Shown here: positions 16,825-25,435 of the stretch, piece after piece
How positions within the stretch are numbered: the stretch's first letter is position 1
How the letters are laid out: every line of letters starts with the position of its first letter
From: Metapseudomonas boanensis
GTDB taxonomy: Bacteria > Pseudomonadota > Gammaproteobacteria > Pseudomonadales > Pseudomonadaceae
Direction: 5' to 3'
Assembly (NCBI RefSeq): GCF_018704125.1
Contig: NZ_JAGTIS010000002.1
Location: forward strand, 310,001-374,000
Length of the DNA: 64,000 nucleotides
Position numbers and translations under genes: made by a program
The notes under the pieces: generated by a model
Seen by the model: the letters and a program-made list of their open reading frames with translations, nothing else
What the model was told of the DNA's origin: nothing
Database searches by the model: none

Positions 16825-17484
16825 ATGAGAGCGCTGCGAGAAACCGAACTCGAGACCCTGCTGCAAGGCGCCAAGACCATCGAGGCCGATGGTCATGGGC
16901 TCAAGGTGGCGCGCCTGGCCAATGGCAGCTTCCTGAAGCTGTTCCGCCGCAAACGGCTGCTTTCTTCGAGCCTGTGGTCGCCTCCTGCGCAACGCTTCGC
17001 CGATAACGCCAGGCAGCTGGTCAGCCTTGGCATTCCCGCACCGGTAATCATCGATACCTTCCAGTTGCCCCGGAACCGAGCCAATGGCGTGCTCTACGAG
17101 CCGCTACCCGGCGACACCCTGCGTAATCACTGGCGAGACCTCGAGCCGGCCAGGCGCAACTCTGAAGTCCAGAGCTTCGGCCGGTTCCTCGCGCGACTGC
17201 ATCAGCTCGGCGTGTACTTCCGCTCGCTGCACCTGGGCAATGTACTGCTGCTTCCTGACGGCCAGTTCGGCCTGATCGACCTTTCGGACATGCGCATCAG
17301 CGGACATCCACTGGCAGCCGGGAAGCGACGCCGCAACCTACAGCACATACTTCGCTACAAGGAAGACGTGCAATGGCTGGTCAAGGAGCATCGCCCTGCC
17401 CTGCTCGAAGGTTATGCGCAAGGCAGCAGCGCTGAGTCGGCCAAGTCCCTGGCATCCGCTATCCAGCGCCTTCACCCGAACTGA
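16825..17484 (+). CDS. InaA/LPS-kinase-family protein
   Basis: The 219-residue protein belongs to the lipopolysaccharide kinase (Kdo/WaaP) group of small kinase-like proteins; the PAO1 counterpart is PA4998. The phosphotransfer region reads FRSLHLGNVLLL, where the usual HxDLxxxN is HLGN: the catalytic aspartate position appears changed, while the following LIDLSDMRIS provides the metal-binding aspartate. It may therefore have weak or altered activity. The ATG is preceded by an in-frame TTG, and no strong ribosome site is visible. It is the only plus-strand gene among the neighbouring LPS genes. Confidence 0.7.
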   Translation: MRALRETELETLLQGAKTIEADGHGLKVARLANGSFLKLFRRKRLLSSSLWSPPAQRFADNARQLVSLGIPAPVIIDTFQLPRNRANGVLYEPLPGDTLRNHWRDLEPARRNSEVQSFGRFLARLHQLGVYFRSLHLGNVLLLPDGQFGLIDLSDMRISGHPLAAGKRRRNLQHILRYKEDVQWLVKEHRPALLEGYAQGSSAESAKSLASAIQRLHPN

Positions 17485-17519
17485 GGAGATCGTCTGCTCG
17501 ACGCTCCCCTCACCCCGGA

Positions 17520-18974
17520 TCACTTGCCGATCACCAGCACCGTGGCGCCTTTGGCATTTTTGAAGTCAGCCAGAATCCGACGCCCATGCTTGTCCAGCCA
17601 GGGCTTCAACCAGGGCTCGTCCGCCTTGACCTCGATCGCGTAGTAGCGGAACTCGGCAACGTGCTCATCGCTCATGGCCTCCTCACGGCTCATACCCGGG
17701 GTGTGATAGCCCCACCCTGCGTAATAGCGAATACGCGGATCTTCGTAGTAGATGGTGTCGCTGCGCTGGAGATTCTGCGCCAGCCAGTGGCCCGCTTCGA
17801 CGTAGTGGGTTTTCTTAGCCGACAGCGAGATCACATTGGCCAGCATCACCACAACTGCAACCGATGCCAGCACCTTGATCCCGCGCGGGAAACGCCGAGC
17901 CAGTTCCGCCATCGCCAGGATCGCGAGCGGAACCGCCAACAGGTTGAGGAAGCTGGTGTAGCGAGAGTTGATGAAGAACTGCTGGACGTAGAAGACCATC
18001 AAGACGATGAAGTACAACCCGCCCGCCCAGGCAAATGGCGAAAAGGACTTCAGATAAGGGCGCAGGCTGCGCCAACCATCGCGGAACAGAAAGGGAACAC
18101 CGAACGGACCAAGCAGCCTGATGAACATCAGCACTGAGGTGGCGAGAAAACCGAAGAACAGTATTTTCCCAGCATCGTCTGCCGAGTATTTCGGCAGAAC
18201 TTCAGAGCCCAATTGCTCGGCAATTGCCGAGAAGTTATGGAACATCACGCGAGGGTCCAGCAGCGCCAGGTAGTACTGGGCCCGCTCCAGCGGGAGCCGG
18301 TCGGTCGCCAGCAGACCGCCAAGGACGGCGCCGCCGAGGAGCATCGGCATCAGCACCAGTTGCAGCATCGAGCGCAGGCCAGCGGCGCTGCGGAGGCCTG
18401 GCAGCCGCCACAGGAACAGGGCTCCCATCAACAGGATGGCCTCCAGTCGGAACAGGGCGGCCATCGCCACAGCGGCTGAAATCAGGATGCCGCCAAGCCA
18501 GCCACCTCGCTCCTCCCAACGCAGCGCCAGCCATAGCGCAAGTGTCGAGAAGAACCAGAAGCCGAACTCGCGAAGGATCTCACCACGAAACCCATTGAAG
18601 GCCGGCATCGCCAGGACCACGAGACACGCCCATCCCCCCACGCCAGGCACTCGTCGCGTTACCGCGTCCACCAACAATGCGCAGGTGCCGGCCATGAAAA
18701 GCGCGCACCAGAGATAGCCGATAGCCTCCAGGGAGACTCCGGTAACGCTATGGGTCACACCGATCAGTATCGGGAACCAGGGCCAGTTGAACTTGGCCAG
18801 TGTCGCCGCCACGCCTTGCTCGTTGAAGGTTTGCGCAGCATCAAGGTAGAAGGCCGCGTCCTTACTGACCGTGACCTCGAAGTGCACGGCAATCCAGGAC
18901 AACACCAGACTGCCGATAAAGGCCCAATGGGATGGGCGCAATCTGTTCACCTGACCGAAAAGTCCTTGCATCAC
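17520..18974 (-). CDS. GT39-like polytopic glycosyltransferase
   Basis: The 484-residue protein has many membrane helices and starts like ArnT/PMT-type GT-C glycosyltransferases. VTVSKDAAFYLDAAQTFNEQG corresponds to the first periplasmic loop with its acidic catalytic residue, and NWPWFPILIG follows. Such enzymes use polyprenyl-phosphate sugars on the periplasmic side. I chose the ATG preceded by TGGAGCTGTG; two starts further upstream (ATG at 18989, TTG at 18995) lack a ribosome site. In PAO1 this position holds the O-antigen ligase waaL, and this protein does not look like WaaL. The likely role is adding a sugar to LPS core or lipid A; the donor and acceptor are unknown. Confidence 0.75.
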   Translation of the reverse strand: MMQGLFGQVNRLRPSHWAFIGSLVLSWIAVHFEVTVSKDAAFYLDAAQTFNEQGVAATLAKFNWPWFPILIGVTHSVTGVSLEAIGYLWCALFMAGTCALLVDAVTRRVPGVGGWACLVVLAMPAFNGFRGEILREFGFWFFSTLALWLALRWEERGGWLGGILISAAVAMAALFRLEAILLMGALFLWRLPGLRSAAGLRSMLQLVLMPMLLGGAVLGGLLATDRLPLERAQYYLALLDPRVMFHNFSAIAEQLGSEVLPKYSADDAGKILFFGFLATSVLMFIRLLGPFGVPFLFRDGWRSLRPYLKSFSPFAWAGGLYFIVLMVFYVQQFFINSRYTSFLNLLAVPLAILAMAELARRFPRGIKVLASVAVVVMLANVISLSAKKTHYVEAGHWLAQNLQRSDTIYYEDPRIRYYAGWGYHTPGMSREEAMSDEHVAEFRYYAIEVKADEPWLKPWLDKHGRRILADFKNAKGATVLVIGK

Positions 18975-19024
18975 AGCTCCAGAATTCATGACCAATGGCT
19001 GCTTTGGCGGCCACTTTTACCCAT

Positions 19025-19933
19025 TCAACGTTTCAACCAGAGGCGCAGCGCCTTGCGGCTGTAGGACAGATTGAACAGCACACGCCAGTCAGTCCGGACC
19101 GCCTCGCGATAATAATCACGGGCGCCGTCGTGCTCGCCAGCCAGCAGGCAGGTGCGGAACAACGACAGGCAGCGCTGAGCGCGATAGCGCGGTTTGAGTG
19201 ACTGGAGATCGGGCGACAACTGGCGGAAGACCTCGTCCACCAGCGCCAGGCCGACCTTGCGGGCTGCTGTCGCATTGTGGCGCAGGCTGCCGGGATGCTT
19301 GTGGACACGCGCCAGCATCAGGTCGAGAACCTCGACCCGTCCGCGGGTCAGGGTGTAGGCAAACACCGGGATATCTTCGCTGTGGCGCAGATGTTCGGGA
19401 TAGGGGCGCTCAAGCAGGAGCTCGCGCAGGAACACACAGGCGCCGTGGCTGAGGGCGATCTTCTTGTCCAGCAAGTAGGCCTGGAGCCTCTGTAACGGCG
19501 CTCGGGGCACCGGGCTTGCAGGATGCGCGCGCTCGCGACCATCCGGCTCCACGGATACGTGCCCGGCCAGCCAGAGCCCGACGTCCGCTACCTGGCGCAA
19601 GTGCTCGCACAGTTGTGGCAGCGCGCCGTGCACCAACTCGTCGTCGGCATCCAGCAACAGTACATAGCGTCCACTTGCGAGGCGTACGCCATGGTTGCGC
19701 GCGGCGGAAGGACCGGCGTTGTCCTGGCGCACCCCCTGGAAGCGAGCGCCATAGCGCTCGCCCAGGGCGGCAAAGACCGCCGGAGTGTCATCGGTGGAGC
19801 CGTCGTCGACCACCCAGAGTTCGACTTCTTCGGTGGCCTGGGCCAACACTGACTCGACAGCACGCGGGAGGACAGCCGCGTAGTTGTAGCTGGGAATGAC
19901 GACGCTAAGCAGGGGCTTAGCCGACATTGTCAT
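19025..19933 (-). CDS. GT2-family glycosyltransferase (possible WapR-like core transferase)
   Basis: The 302-residue protein has an N-terminal GT-A domain: LLSVVIPSYNYA, the nucleotide-binding VVDDGSTDDT and the DxD metal motif in YVLLLDADDELV. Its C-terminal half is basic and helical (YSRKALRLWLKR). It acts in the cytoplasm with a nucleotide sugar. By position it matches PAO1 PA5000 (wapR, a rhamnosyltransferase for the outer core), but neighbours between wapR and the carbamoyltransferase in PAO1 are absent, so the assignment is uncertain. The start overlaps the carbamoyltransferase end; ATG codons at 19933 and 19927 are both possible, and the first has GGAT upstream. Confidence 0.8.
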   Translation of the reverse strand: MTMSAKPLLSVVIPSYNYAAVLPRAVESVLAQATEEVELWVVDDGSTDDTPAVFAALGERYGARFQGVRQDNAGPSAARNHGVRLASGRYVLLLDADDELVHGALPQLCEHLRQVADVGLWLAGHVSVEPDGRERAHPASPVPRAPLQRLQAYLLDKKIALSHGACVFLRELLLERPYPEHLRHSEDIPVFAYTLTRGRVEVLDLMLARVHKHPGSLRHNATAARKVGLALVDEVFRQLSPDLQSLKPRYRAQRCLSLFRTCLLAGEHDGARDYYREAVRTDWRVLFNLSYSRKALRLWLKR

Positions 19934-21674
19934 ACCAATCCACACCATCCTTGACGACCAGGATGTCTTCCATGATCAGGTACTGGAGGTCCGAGCCGTA
20001 GAACATGTTCAGTGCGTCGGTGGGCGAGCAGATCATCGGCTCGCCACGGCGATTGAGCGAGGTGTTCAGCGACACACCGTTGCCGGTGAGGTTTTCCAGC
20101 TCCTTCATCAGGTCATACCAGCGCGGGTTGTGGCGGCGCTCCAGCACCTGGGCGCGGGACGTGCCGTCTTCGTGCACCACTTCGCAGACGCGAGTCTTCC
20201 ACTCTTCATTGACCTCGAAGGTGAAGGTCATGAAGGGCGACGGATGATCGACCTTGAGCATTTGCGACGCGACGGTGTCGAGCATCGACGGGCAGAACGG
20301 CCTCCAGCGCTCACGGAACTTGATCTGCTCGTTGATGCGGTCTGCCACGCCAGGCACGCTCGGGCAGCCGATGATGGAGCGGCCGCCGAGGGCACGCGGA
20401 CCGAACTCCATGCGGCCCTGGAACCAGGCCACCGGGTTGCCTTCGACCATGATTTTGGCGATGCGCTGCGGAGTGTTCTCGATGCGCTTGAACACCGGCT
20501 TGTTCGGGTGCTTGGCACAGGCAGCGATGACGTCTTCGTTCGAGAAGGACGGGCCGAGGTAGACGTGCTCCATCTTCTCCACCGGCACGCCGCGCTTGTG
20601 CGAGATGTAAGCGGCAGCGCCCACTGCGGTACCGGCGTCGCCGGAGGCAGGCTGGACGAACAGTTCCTTCACCTCCGGACGAGCGATGATCTTCTGGTTG
20701 AGCTTGACGTTCAGCGCACAGCCGCCGGCGAAGGCGATCTTGCCGGTTTGGCGGATGATGTCGCCCAGGTAGTAATCCATCATCTCCAACGCCAGCTTCT
20801 CGAACAGTGCCTGCATGCTGGCGGCATAGTGGATGTAAGGATCGTCAGCGATATCGCCCTGGCGCTTCGGCCCCAGCCACTCGATCAGCTTGGGCGAGAA
20901 GTAATAGCCCTTGCCGTTTTCCTTGTAGCGGCGGAAACCGATGACGTTGGCGTAGTCGGTGTTGATGATCAGCTCACCGTTCTCGAACTTCGCCAGACGC
21001 GAGAAATCGTACTTGGCCGCGTCACCGTAAGGTGCCATGCCCATGACCTTGAACTCGCCGTCGAGCATCTCGAAGCCGAGGTACTCGGTGATCGCGCCAT
21101 ACAGGCCACCGAGGGAATCCGGGTCGTAGAATTCCTTGATCTTGTGGATCTTGCCGTTCTCGCCCCAGCCGAAGAAGGTGGTGGCGTATTCGCCCTTGCC
21201 GTCGATACCGAGGATCGCGGTCTTCTCGGTGAAACCCGAGCAATGATAGGCGCTGGAGGCGTGGGCCAGATGGTGCTCGACCGGCTCGATCTTCACCTTC
21301 TTGGCATCGAAACCCAGTTGTTCCAGGCACCAGACGATCTTCTTGCGGTAGCGCTTGTAGCGGCGATTGCCCATGAGGATCGCGTCCAGCGCGCGGTCCG
21401 GGGCGTACCAGTAGCGCTTGGCGTAGTGCCAGCGGGCCTTGCCGAACAGGCTGATGGGCGCGAAGGGAATCGCCACCACATCGACATCGGAAGGCTTGAT
21501 TCCGGCCTGCTCCAGGCAGAACTTGGCCGACTCGTAGGGCATGCGGTTCTTCGCGTGCTTGTCGCGCACGAAGCGCTCTTCTTCGGCGGCCGCGATCAGC
21601 TTGCCGTCGATGTATAGCGCGGCGGAAGGATCATGGCTGAGGGCGCCGGAAAGGCCGAGAATCGTCAATGCCAC
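19917..21674 (-). CDS. wapO: Carbamoyltransferase for the LPS inner-core heptose
   Basis: This 585-residue NodU/CmcH-family protein is the counterpart of PAO1 PA5005, thought to add the O-carbamoyl group to heptose II of the inner core from carbamoyl phosphate. The family metal motif HHLAHASSAYH, the GIDGKGEYATTF nucleotide loop, AGGCALNVKLNQK and QGRMEFGPRALGGRSI are intact. Its stop lies within the glycosyltransferase gene downstream, and it starts five bases after the kinase-like gene's end on the same strand, within the core operon. The symbol rests on memory of the PAO1 literature. The extra carbamoyltransferase upstream in the window is a separate, diverged paralogue. Confidence 0.88.
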   Translation of the reverse strand: MALTILGLSGALSHDPSAALYIDGKLIAAAEEERFVRDKHAKNRMPYESAKFCLEQAGIKPSDVDVVAIPFAPISLFGKARWHYAKRYWYAPDRALDAILMGNRRYKRYRKKIVWCLEQLGFDAKKVKIEPVEHHLAHASSAYHCSGFTEKTAILGIDGKGEYATTFFGWGENGKIHKIKEFYDPDSLGGLYGAITEYLGFEMLDGEFKVMGMAPYGDAAKYDFSRLAKFENGELIINTDYANVIGFRRYKENGKGYYFSPKLIEWLGPKRQGDIADDPYIHYAASMQALFEKLALEMMDYYLGDIIRQTGKIAFAGGCALNVKLNQKIIARPEVKELFVQPASGDAGTAVGAAAYISHKRGVPVEKMEHVYLGPSFSNEDVIAACAKHPNKPVFKRIENTPQRIAKIMVEGNPVAWFQGRMEFGPRALGGRSIIGCPSVPGVADRINEQIKFRERWRPFCPSMLDTVASQMLKVDHPSPFMTFTFEVNEEWKTRVCEVVHEDGTSRAQVLERRHNPRWYDLMKELENLTGNGVSLNTSLNRRGEPMICSPTDALNMFYGSDLQYLIMEDILVVKDGVDWYDNVG

Positions 21675-21679
21675 GGAGG

Positions 21680-23137
21680 TTAGCCTCTTTCAGGGCAGGT
21701 GCCGGGCACCTGCGGTAAACGTTTGTCCAGTAACTGGAACAGCGCCGAGTCGGCAGGCCAATTCCTCAAGAAGCGCGCGCGGTCGCGGGCGAAGGCCTTG
21801 GCGAACCCATGCTGGCTGCGGTGGTGGCGCACAGCGTCGAGATCGATCAAGGCCCAGCGGCCGTCCTGCCAGAACAGGTTGGTGCCCTTCAGGTCGCCAT
21901 GGCTGATCCGTTCACGGATCAGTGCGGCAAACAGTTGGTCGAGGGCCTGCAATTCGGCTTCGGGAGGAACGCCTGCCCGGTCCGGATTGTCCAGATAGGG
22001 CTTAAAACGCGCGATTATATCTTGCCCGGAGAGATATTCGGTAATCAGGTAGGCGCGCCCGCGCAACCAGCAGAACCGGCGCTCGAGCACGGCCAGCGGA
22101 CGCGGGGTGGCGATACCGAGGAAGTCCAGGCGGTTGCCCTCGCGCCAGCTGTGCCAGGCACGACTGGGGCGCCAGAAGCGTGTCAGCCAGTGCATCAGTC
22201 CCTTGATGTTGTAGCGCTTGATCAAGACATCGCGCCCCGCCACAAGAACCTGGGCGACCGTCGCGGTGGCGCCGTCCTTGAGCCGGCGACCTTGCTGCAG
22301 GGCGGCATCCGGTTCATCCAGCAGCGGCGCAAGTGTTGGCTCAGCCTCGCGGCGAACGGCCCGCAGGCTGAACGCGCTGCGAACTACGCTGAACAAGCTG
22401 CAATCACGGGCGACCTTTGCCATGAAGTCGCCAAGCCGCCAGCGTCTAACCCGGGCGATTTCCTTTTGCAGAGCCTCCAGCGGCAGCGCGTGCTCGCCAT
22501 TGACCAGCAGGTAGTGCACCAGCAACTCCTCGAGGAAAGGATCGAGCGCCGTCGGCAGCTGAGCGAAGAATACGCCGAGGTTGGCCAGTACCTTGTCGCG
22601 CGACAAAGGTTCGCCCGGGCTTTCCGCCTTGATGCCACCGCCATCGATGACATACAGGGTGTCGCCGTGACGAAGCAGGTTGTCCAGGTGCAGGTCTTCC
22701 TGCGCCAGTCCCACCGCATGCATCCTGGCGATGGTTGCCAAGGCCTCACCCAGCACAGCCTGCTGGCCATCGGATAACGGCGTGTCGCGCTCGACCTCAC
22801 GCCAGGCATCCCAGAGGCTATCGGCACCGCCCAGATAATCGAACAACAGCCAGCCGCCCTCGCCTTCCAGTGTTCCGTCCGCCAGCAACTCCGGTGTCGC
22901 GAGCCCTTGCTGATGCAGCGCGCGGACACCTGCAAGCTCACGCTGATAATGGCGCTGCGCCTTGCTACCCACCAACAACTTGGCCAGCACTTTGCGCCCC
23001 TCCCAGAGCGCTACGCCGACGTAGCGCTGCCCGGGCAGCACCCGCAGCAGACTGATCAGCTCGATGCCGCCAGCCATCTCCAGGCGCAATGGCAGCTGCG
23101 GATTGCGTCCGGCCTGGGCCAGTTCAGCCAACTTCAC
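21680..23137 (-). CDS. Tandem two-domain kinase-like LPS core protein (PA5006-like)
   Basis: The 485-residue protein holds two protein-kinase-like folds. The N-terminal module (about 1-240) has EDLHLDNLL as catalytic loop and YVIDGGGIK as metal loop. The C-terminal module (about 265-485) has SHGDLKGTNLFW and LIDLDAVRHH. Both keep the aspartate and asparagine. It sits among LPS core kinases, so it probably phosphorylates core heptoses or another core sugar. I chose a GTG start preceded by AAGGAG that overlaps the upstream stop as GTGA; the longer open frame upstream lies inside the neighbouring gene. Confidence 0.75.
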   Translation of the reverse strand: MKLAELAQAGRNPQLPLRLEMAGGIELISLLRVLPGQRYVGVALWEGRKVLAKLLVGSKAQRHYQRELAGVRALHQQGLATPELLADGTLEGEGGWLLFDYLGGADSLWDAWREVERDTPLSDGQQAVLGEALATIARMHAVGLAQEDLHLDNLLRHGDTLYVIDGGGIKAESPGEPLSRDKVLANLGVFFAQLPTALDPFLEELLVHYLLVNGEHALPLEALQKEIARVRRWRLGDFMAKVARDCSLFSVVRSAFSLRAVRREAEPTLAPLLDEPDAALQQGRRLKDGATATVAQVLVAGRDVLIKRYNIKGLMHWLTRFWRPSRAWHSWREGNRLDFLGIATPRPLAVLERRFCWLRGRAYLITEYLSGQDIIARFKPYLDNPDRAGVPPEAELQALDQLFAALIRERISHGDLKGTNLFWQDGRWALIDLDAVRHHRSQHGFAKAFARDRARFLRNWPADSALFQLLDKRLPQVPGTCPERG

Positions 23138-23889
23138 TGATTGCGCTCCTTGTTCTGTCGACGGCTGCTCAGGCGCGCAAGCCAATCGGCAACCTTGGGC
23201 GAGTCACTCGGTTGCTGCAGATAGAACCCCAGTAACTCGCGCACTTCAGACTCACCCCAGGCATCGGCTCGGCGCACCAGCGCCTCCAGATCCTTTACCC
23301 GATCTCGACGCCCCAACAACAGCGGACGGGTCTTCTCCAGGTCAATGACGCAGGCCTCGAAGCCGTCGCCGGCCTCTCGCAGGAACACGTGTTTGGGGTA
23401 GAAGCAACCATGCATCTGCCATGACTGATGAAGCCGCCACGCCAGGCCAGCCACCGCGACGAGCAAGGCTGAGCGCTGGGCGGCTGCAAGCATCGGCCAG
23501 GACGCCAGCCAGTCCGCCAGCTCACGCCAGCCATCCAGGGCCCGCGTGACGAGGATGGCCCGGCACTCGCCATCCACTTGGCGCGCACCGAAAAAGGCAG
23601 CCTGCAAAGCGGGTATGCCCAGCCGCTCGTAGCGGCGGATATTGCGGAACTCCCGGGCGAAGGTCGGCTCGCCCAGCGGCCGCGCCAGGCTACGACTGAA
23701 GAAGTTGCTCTGCCGTTTGAGGTAGTAGGCGGCCTCGCCCAGCTCCAGCCGGAACACGCTGCTCCAGCCGCCGCGCCCGGTGTTGGGTTCATCCACTGCT
23801 TGCAGCCGCGCAGCCCAGAGCGCATCGAAACTGTCCAGGCCATGGCGGGCGAGAATCTCGCGATCCGCCAGGGCGATGAAATCACTCAT
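23134..23889 (-). CDS. wapQ: WapQ-type LPS core heptose kinase
   Basis: This 251-residue protein belongs to the WaaP/InaA kinase-like family; position and order match PAO1 PA5007 (wapQ). The first lobe has YYLKRQSNFF with the lysine. The catalytic region reads HGCFYPKHVFL and the metal-binding loop CVIDLEKTRPL, a diverged form of HxDLxxxN in which tyrosine and proline occupy normally conserved positions, also typical of WaaY/RfaP-like core kinases. The ATG is preceded by GAGGGGCGCGA and overlaps the upstream stop by four bases. It probably phosphorylates core heptose in the cytoplasm before export. Confidence 0.8.
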   Translation of the reverse strand: MSDFIALADREILARHGLDSFDALWAARLQAVDEPNTGRGGWSSVFRLELGEAAYYLKRQSNFFSRSLARPLGEPTFAREFRNIRRYERLGIPALQAAFFGARQVDGECRAILVTRALDGWRELADWLASWPMLAAAQRSALLVAVAGLAWRLHQSWQMHGCFYPKHVFLREAGDGFEACVIDLEKTRPLLLGRRDRVKDLEALVRRADAWGESEVRELLGFYLQQPSDSPKVADWLARLSSRRQNKERNQ

Positions 23890-24623
23890 TCGCGCCCCTC
23901 GAAGAATTTTACGATCCGCAGCACTTGGCGCTTGTCCGCGGCATTGAGGCGCTGGCGCCCCTGGTACTGCAGGTAGAAACGCAAACGCTGGCTGCGCGTC
24001 AGGTGGTACTTGGCCACCTTGTCCAGGCACGCCAGGTCCTTGATCACCCGATAACGCAGGAAAGGTCCCCACCAGAAGGTCCCGGTAGGGCAATCGATCA
24101 GGAACAGGCGACCAGCCTGATCCACCAGCAGGTTGCGCCACTTGAGGTCGTTGTGGGCGAAGTGGTGGTCATGCAGGGTACGCGTTGCCCGTGCCAGCTG
24201 CCGACTGACGCCATCGACCCAATGCGGGTCAGCCAGGCGCGGGTCGTGCTGCAGAGCCATGACCGCCATATCGACCGTGCCAGCCAGCTCCCGAGTGATC
24301 AGTGCGCCACGGTGAAACGCCCCAACTCGGCGCTCCATTCCCCAGCCCACCAAGGGCGCTGTCGAGATACCCCAGTTGGCGAAGTGCTTGAGATTCTGCC
24401 ACTCGGCCTTGACCCGTGGTCTGCCGATCCAGCGACGCAGCCCCTTGCCCGCAGCCCAGTAGCGTTTGACGTAATAGCGCACACCGCGATGCTCGACCCG
24501 CAGGACCTCGGACAGCGGATCACCGGTGATCCAGTCACCCTGCAGGGCAAATACTCTGTCCAGGTCACCGAACAGAGCGGCCACTTCGGCCTCCAGGCCC
24601 TCGGCAAGTTTCCATTGGCTCAA
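23886..24623 (-). CDS. wapP: WapP-type LPS core heptose kinase with TTG start
   Basis: The 245-residue protein has the catalytic motif HNDLKWRNLLVD and metal loop FLIDCPTGTFWW of WaaP-family kinases, with YYVKRYW as the ATP-anchoring lysine strand. Order and sequence fit PAO1 PA5008 (wapP), needed for correct inner-core phosphorylation. The start is unusual: no ATG is available near the family N-terminus, while a TTG overlapping the waaP stop (TTGA) has GGGGGAG seven bases before it and gives SQWKLAEG. Translation therefore depends on coupling to waaP. Confidence 0.85.
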   Translation of the reverse strand: MSQWKLAEGLEAEVAALFGDLDRVFALQGDWITGDPLSEVLRVEHRGVRYYVKRYWAAGKGLRRWIGRPRVKAEWQNLKHFANWGISTAPLVGWGMERRVGAFHRGALITRELAGTVDMAVMALQHDPRLADPHWVDGVSRQLARATRTLHDHHFAHNDLKWRNLLVDQAGRLFLIDCPTGTFWWGPFLRYRVIKDLACLDKVAKYHLTRSQRLRFYLQYQGRQRLNAADKRQVLRIVKFFEGRE

Positions 24624-25435
24624 GCCTGGTCTCCCCCGGCGTACTTGCGCTCGTAGCGCGAAAGCAGGCGCACGGCCTTCTGCTCGAGCCACGCCAGCAG
24701 GCGGGCTTCATCGCGCAATACCTGACGCAACGGCTGGCGGAAGTAGGCCTTGAGAAAACGCAGCTTGTCACGCTGGGTCAGGCCAATGTTCAGGGCAGAG
24801 AAGTACAGCCCGGCCAGGTCCTTGTTACGCCAGCGAGTAGGCGTCCGCTCACGGGTTTGCGCACGATGCAGATCGATCACCGACAGCTTGAAATCGTCGG
24901 CACGCACCGGCCGCTCCGTGTGCAGGAGAAAATGGCAGATGTAGCAATCGCGATGATTGACCCCCGCCCGATGCATACCGCCGGTCATCCGCGCCACTTC
25001 ATCGATCAGCGCCCACTTGAGACGTACAGGTGGAGGATTGCGCAGCCAGTCGAGGCAGAAGTCCTCCAGGCTGACCGTAGGCGCGAGCTCTTCGGTGATG
25101 ATGAAGGAGTGCTGGCGCGCCGGATTGCTGCCGCGCTCACCGAAGGCTACGGCGGTCATGGTCGGCACGCCGACCTCATGCAGGCGCTGGATCGCCGCCC
25201 ATTCCTGCGCTGCGCCGAGCACCGGCGCCCGCGCCGACACCAGGTTCTTGATGATCTCGCCCCAGCCGATGCCGCGGTGGATCTTGACGAAGTAGCCGCG
25301 ACCCTCGACCTCGGTGCGCAGGGTCCGCCGGCCTTCCAGCTCGCGGTACACCTGTCCCTGCAACGCTTCCACCTCGGCGAAAGCATCACGCCCGGCCCAC
25401 AGTCGCTCGAAGGGTGGCTTCAGCATCAGGTTCAT
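24620..25435 (-). CDS. waaP: LPS core heptose(I) kinase WaaP
   Basis: This 271-residue cytoplasmic kinase phosphorylates heptose I of the inner core from ATP. The phosphates are essential for outer-membrane integrity in P. aeruginosa. FKRLW-like FERLWAGRDAF at the start, YFVKIHRGIGWGEIIKNL (ATP lysine), NHRDCYICHFLL (catalytic aspartate) and LSVIDLHRAQ (metal loop) all match the family. The ATG overlaps the waaG stop by four bases; an internal ATG three codons on is an alternative. The usual length is 265-268. Confidence 0.95.
   Translation of the reverse strand: MNLMLKPPFERLWAGRDAFAEVEALQGQVYRELEGRRTLRTEVEGRGYFVKIHRGIGWGEIIKNLVSARAPVLGAAQEWAAIQRLHEVGVPTMTAVAFGERGSNPARQHSFIITEELAPTVSLEDFCLDWLRNPPPVRLKWALIDEVARMTGGMHRAGVNHRDCYICHFLLHTERPVRADDFKLSVIDLHRAQTRERTPTRWRNKDLAGLYFSALNIGLTQRDKLRFLKAYFRQPLRQVLRDEARLLAWLEQKAVRLLSRYERKYAGGDQA

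Noticed and set aside
19896-21617. 573-codon plus-strand frame
   Set aside because: It is antisense to the PA5005-type carbamoyltransferase.
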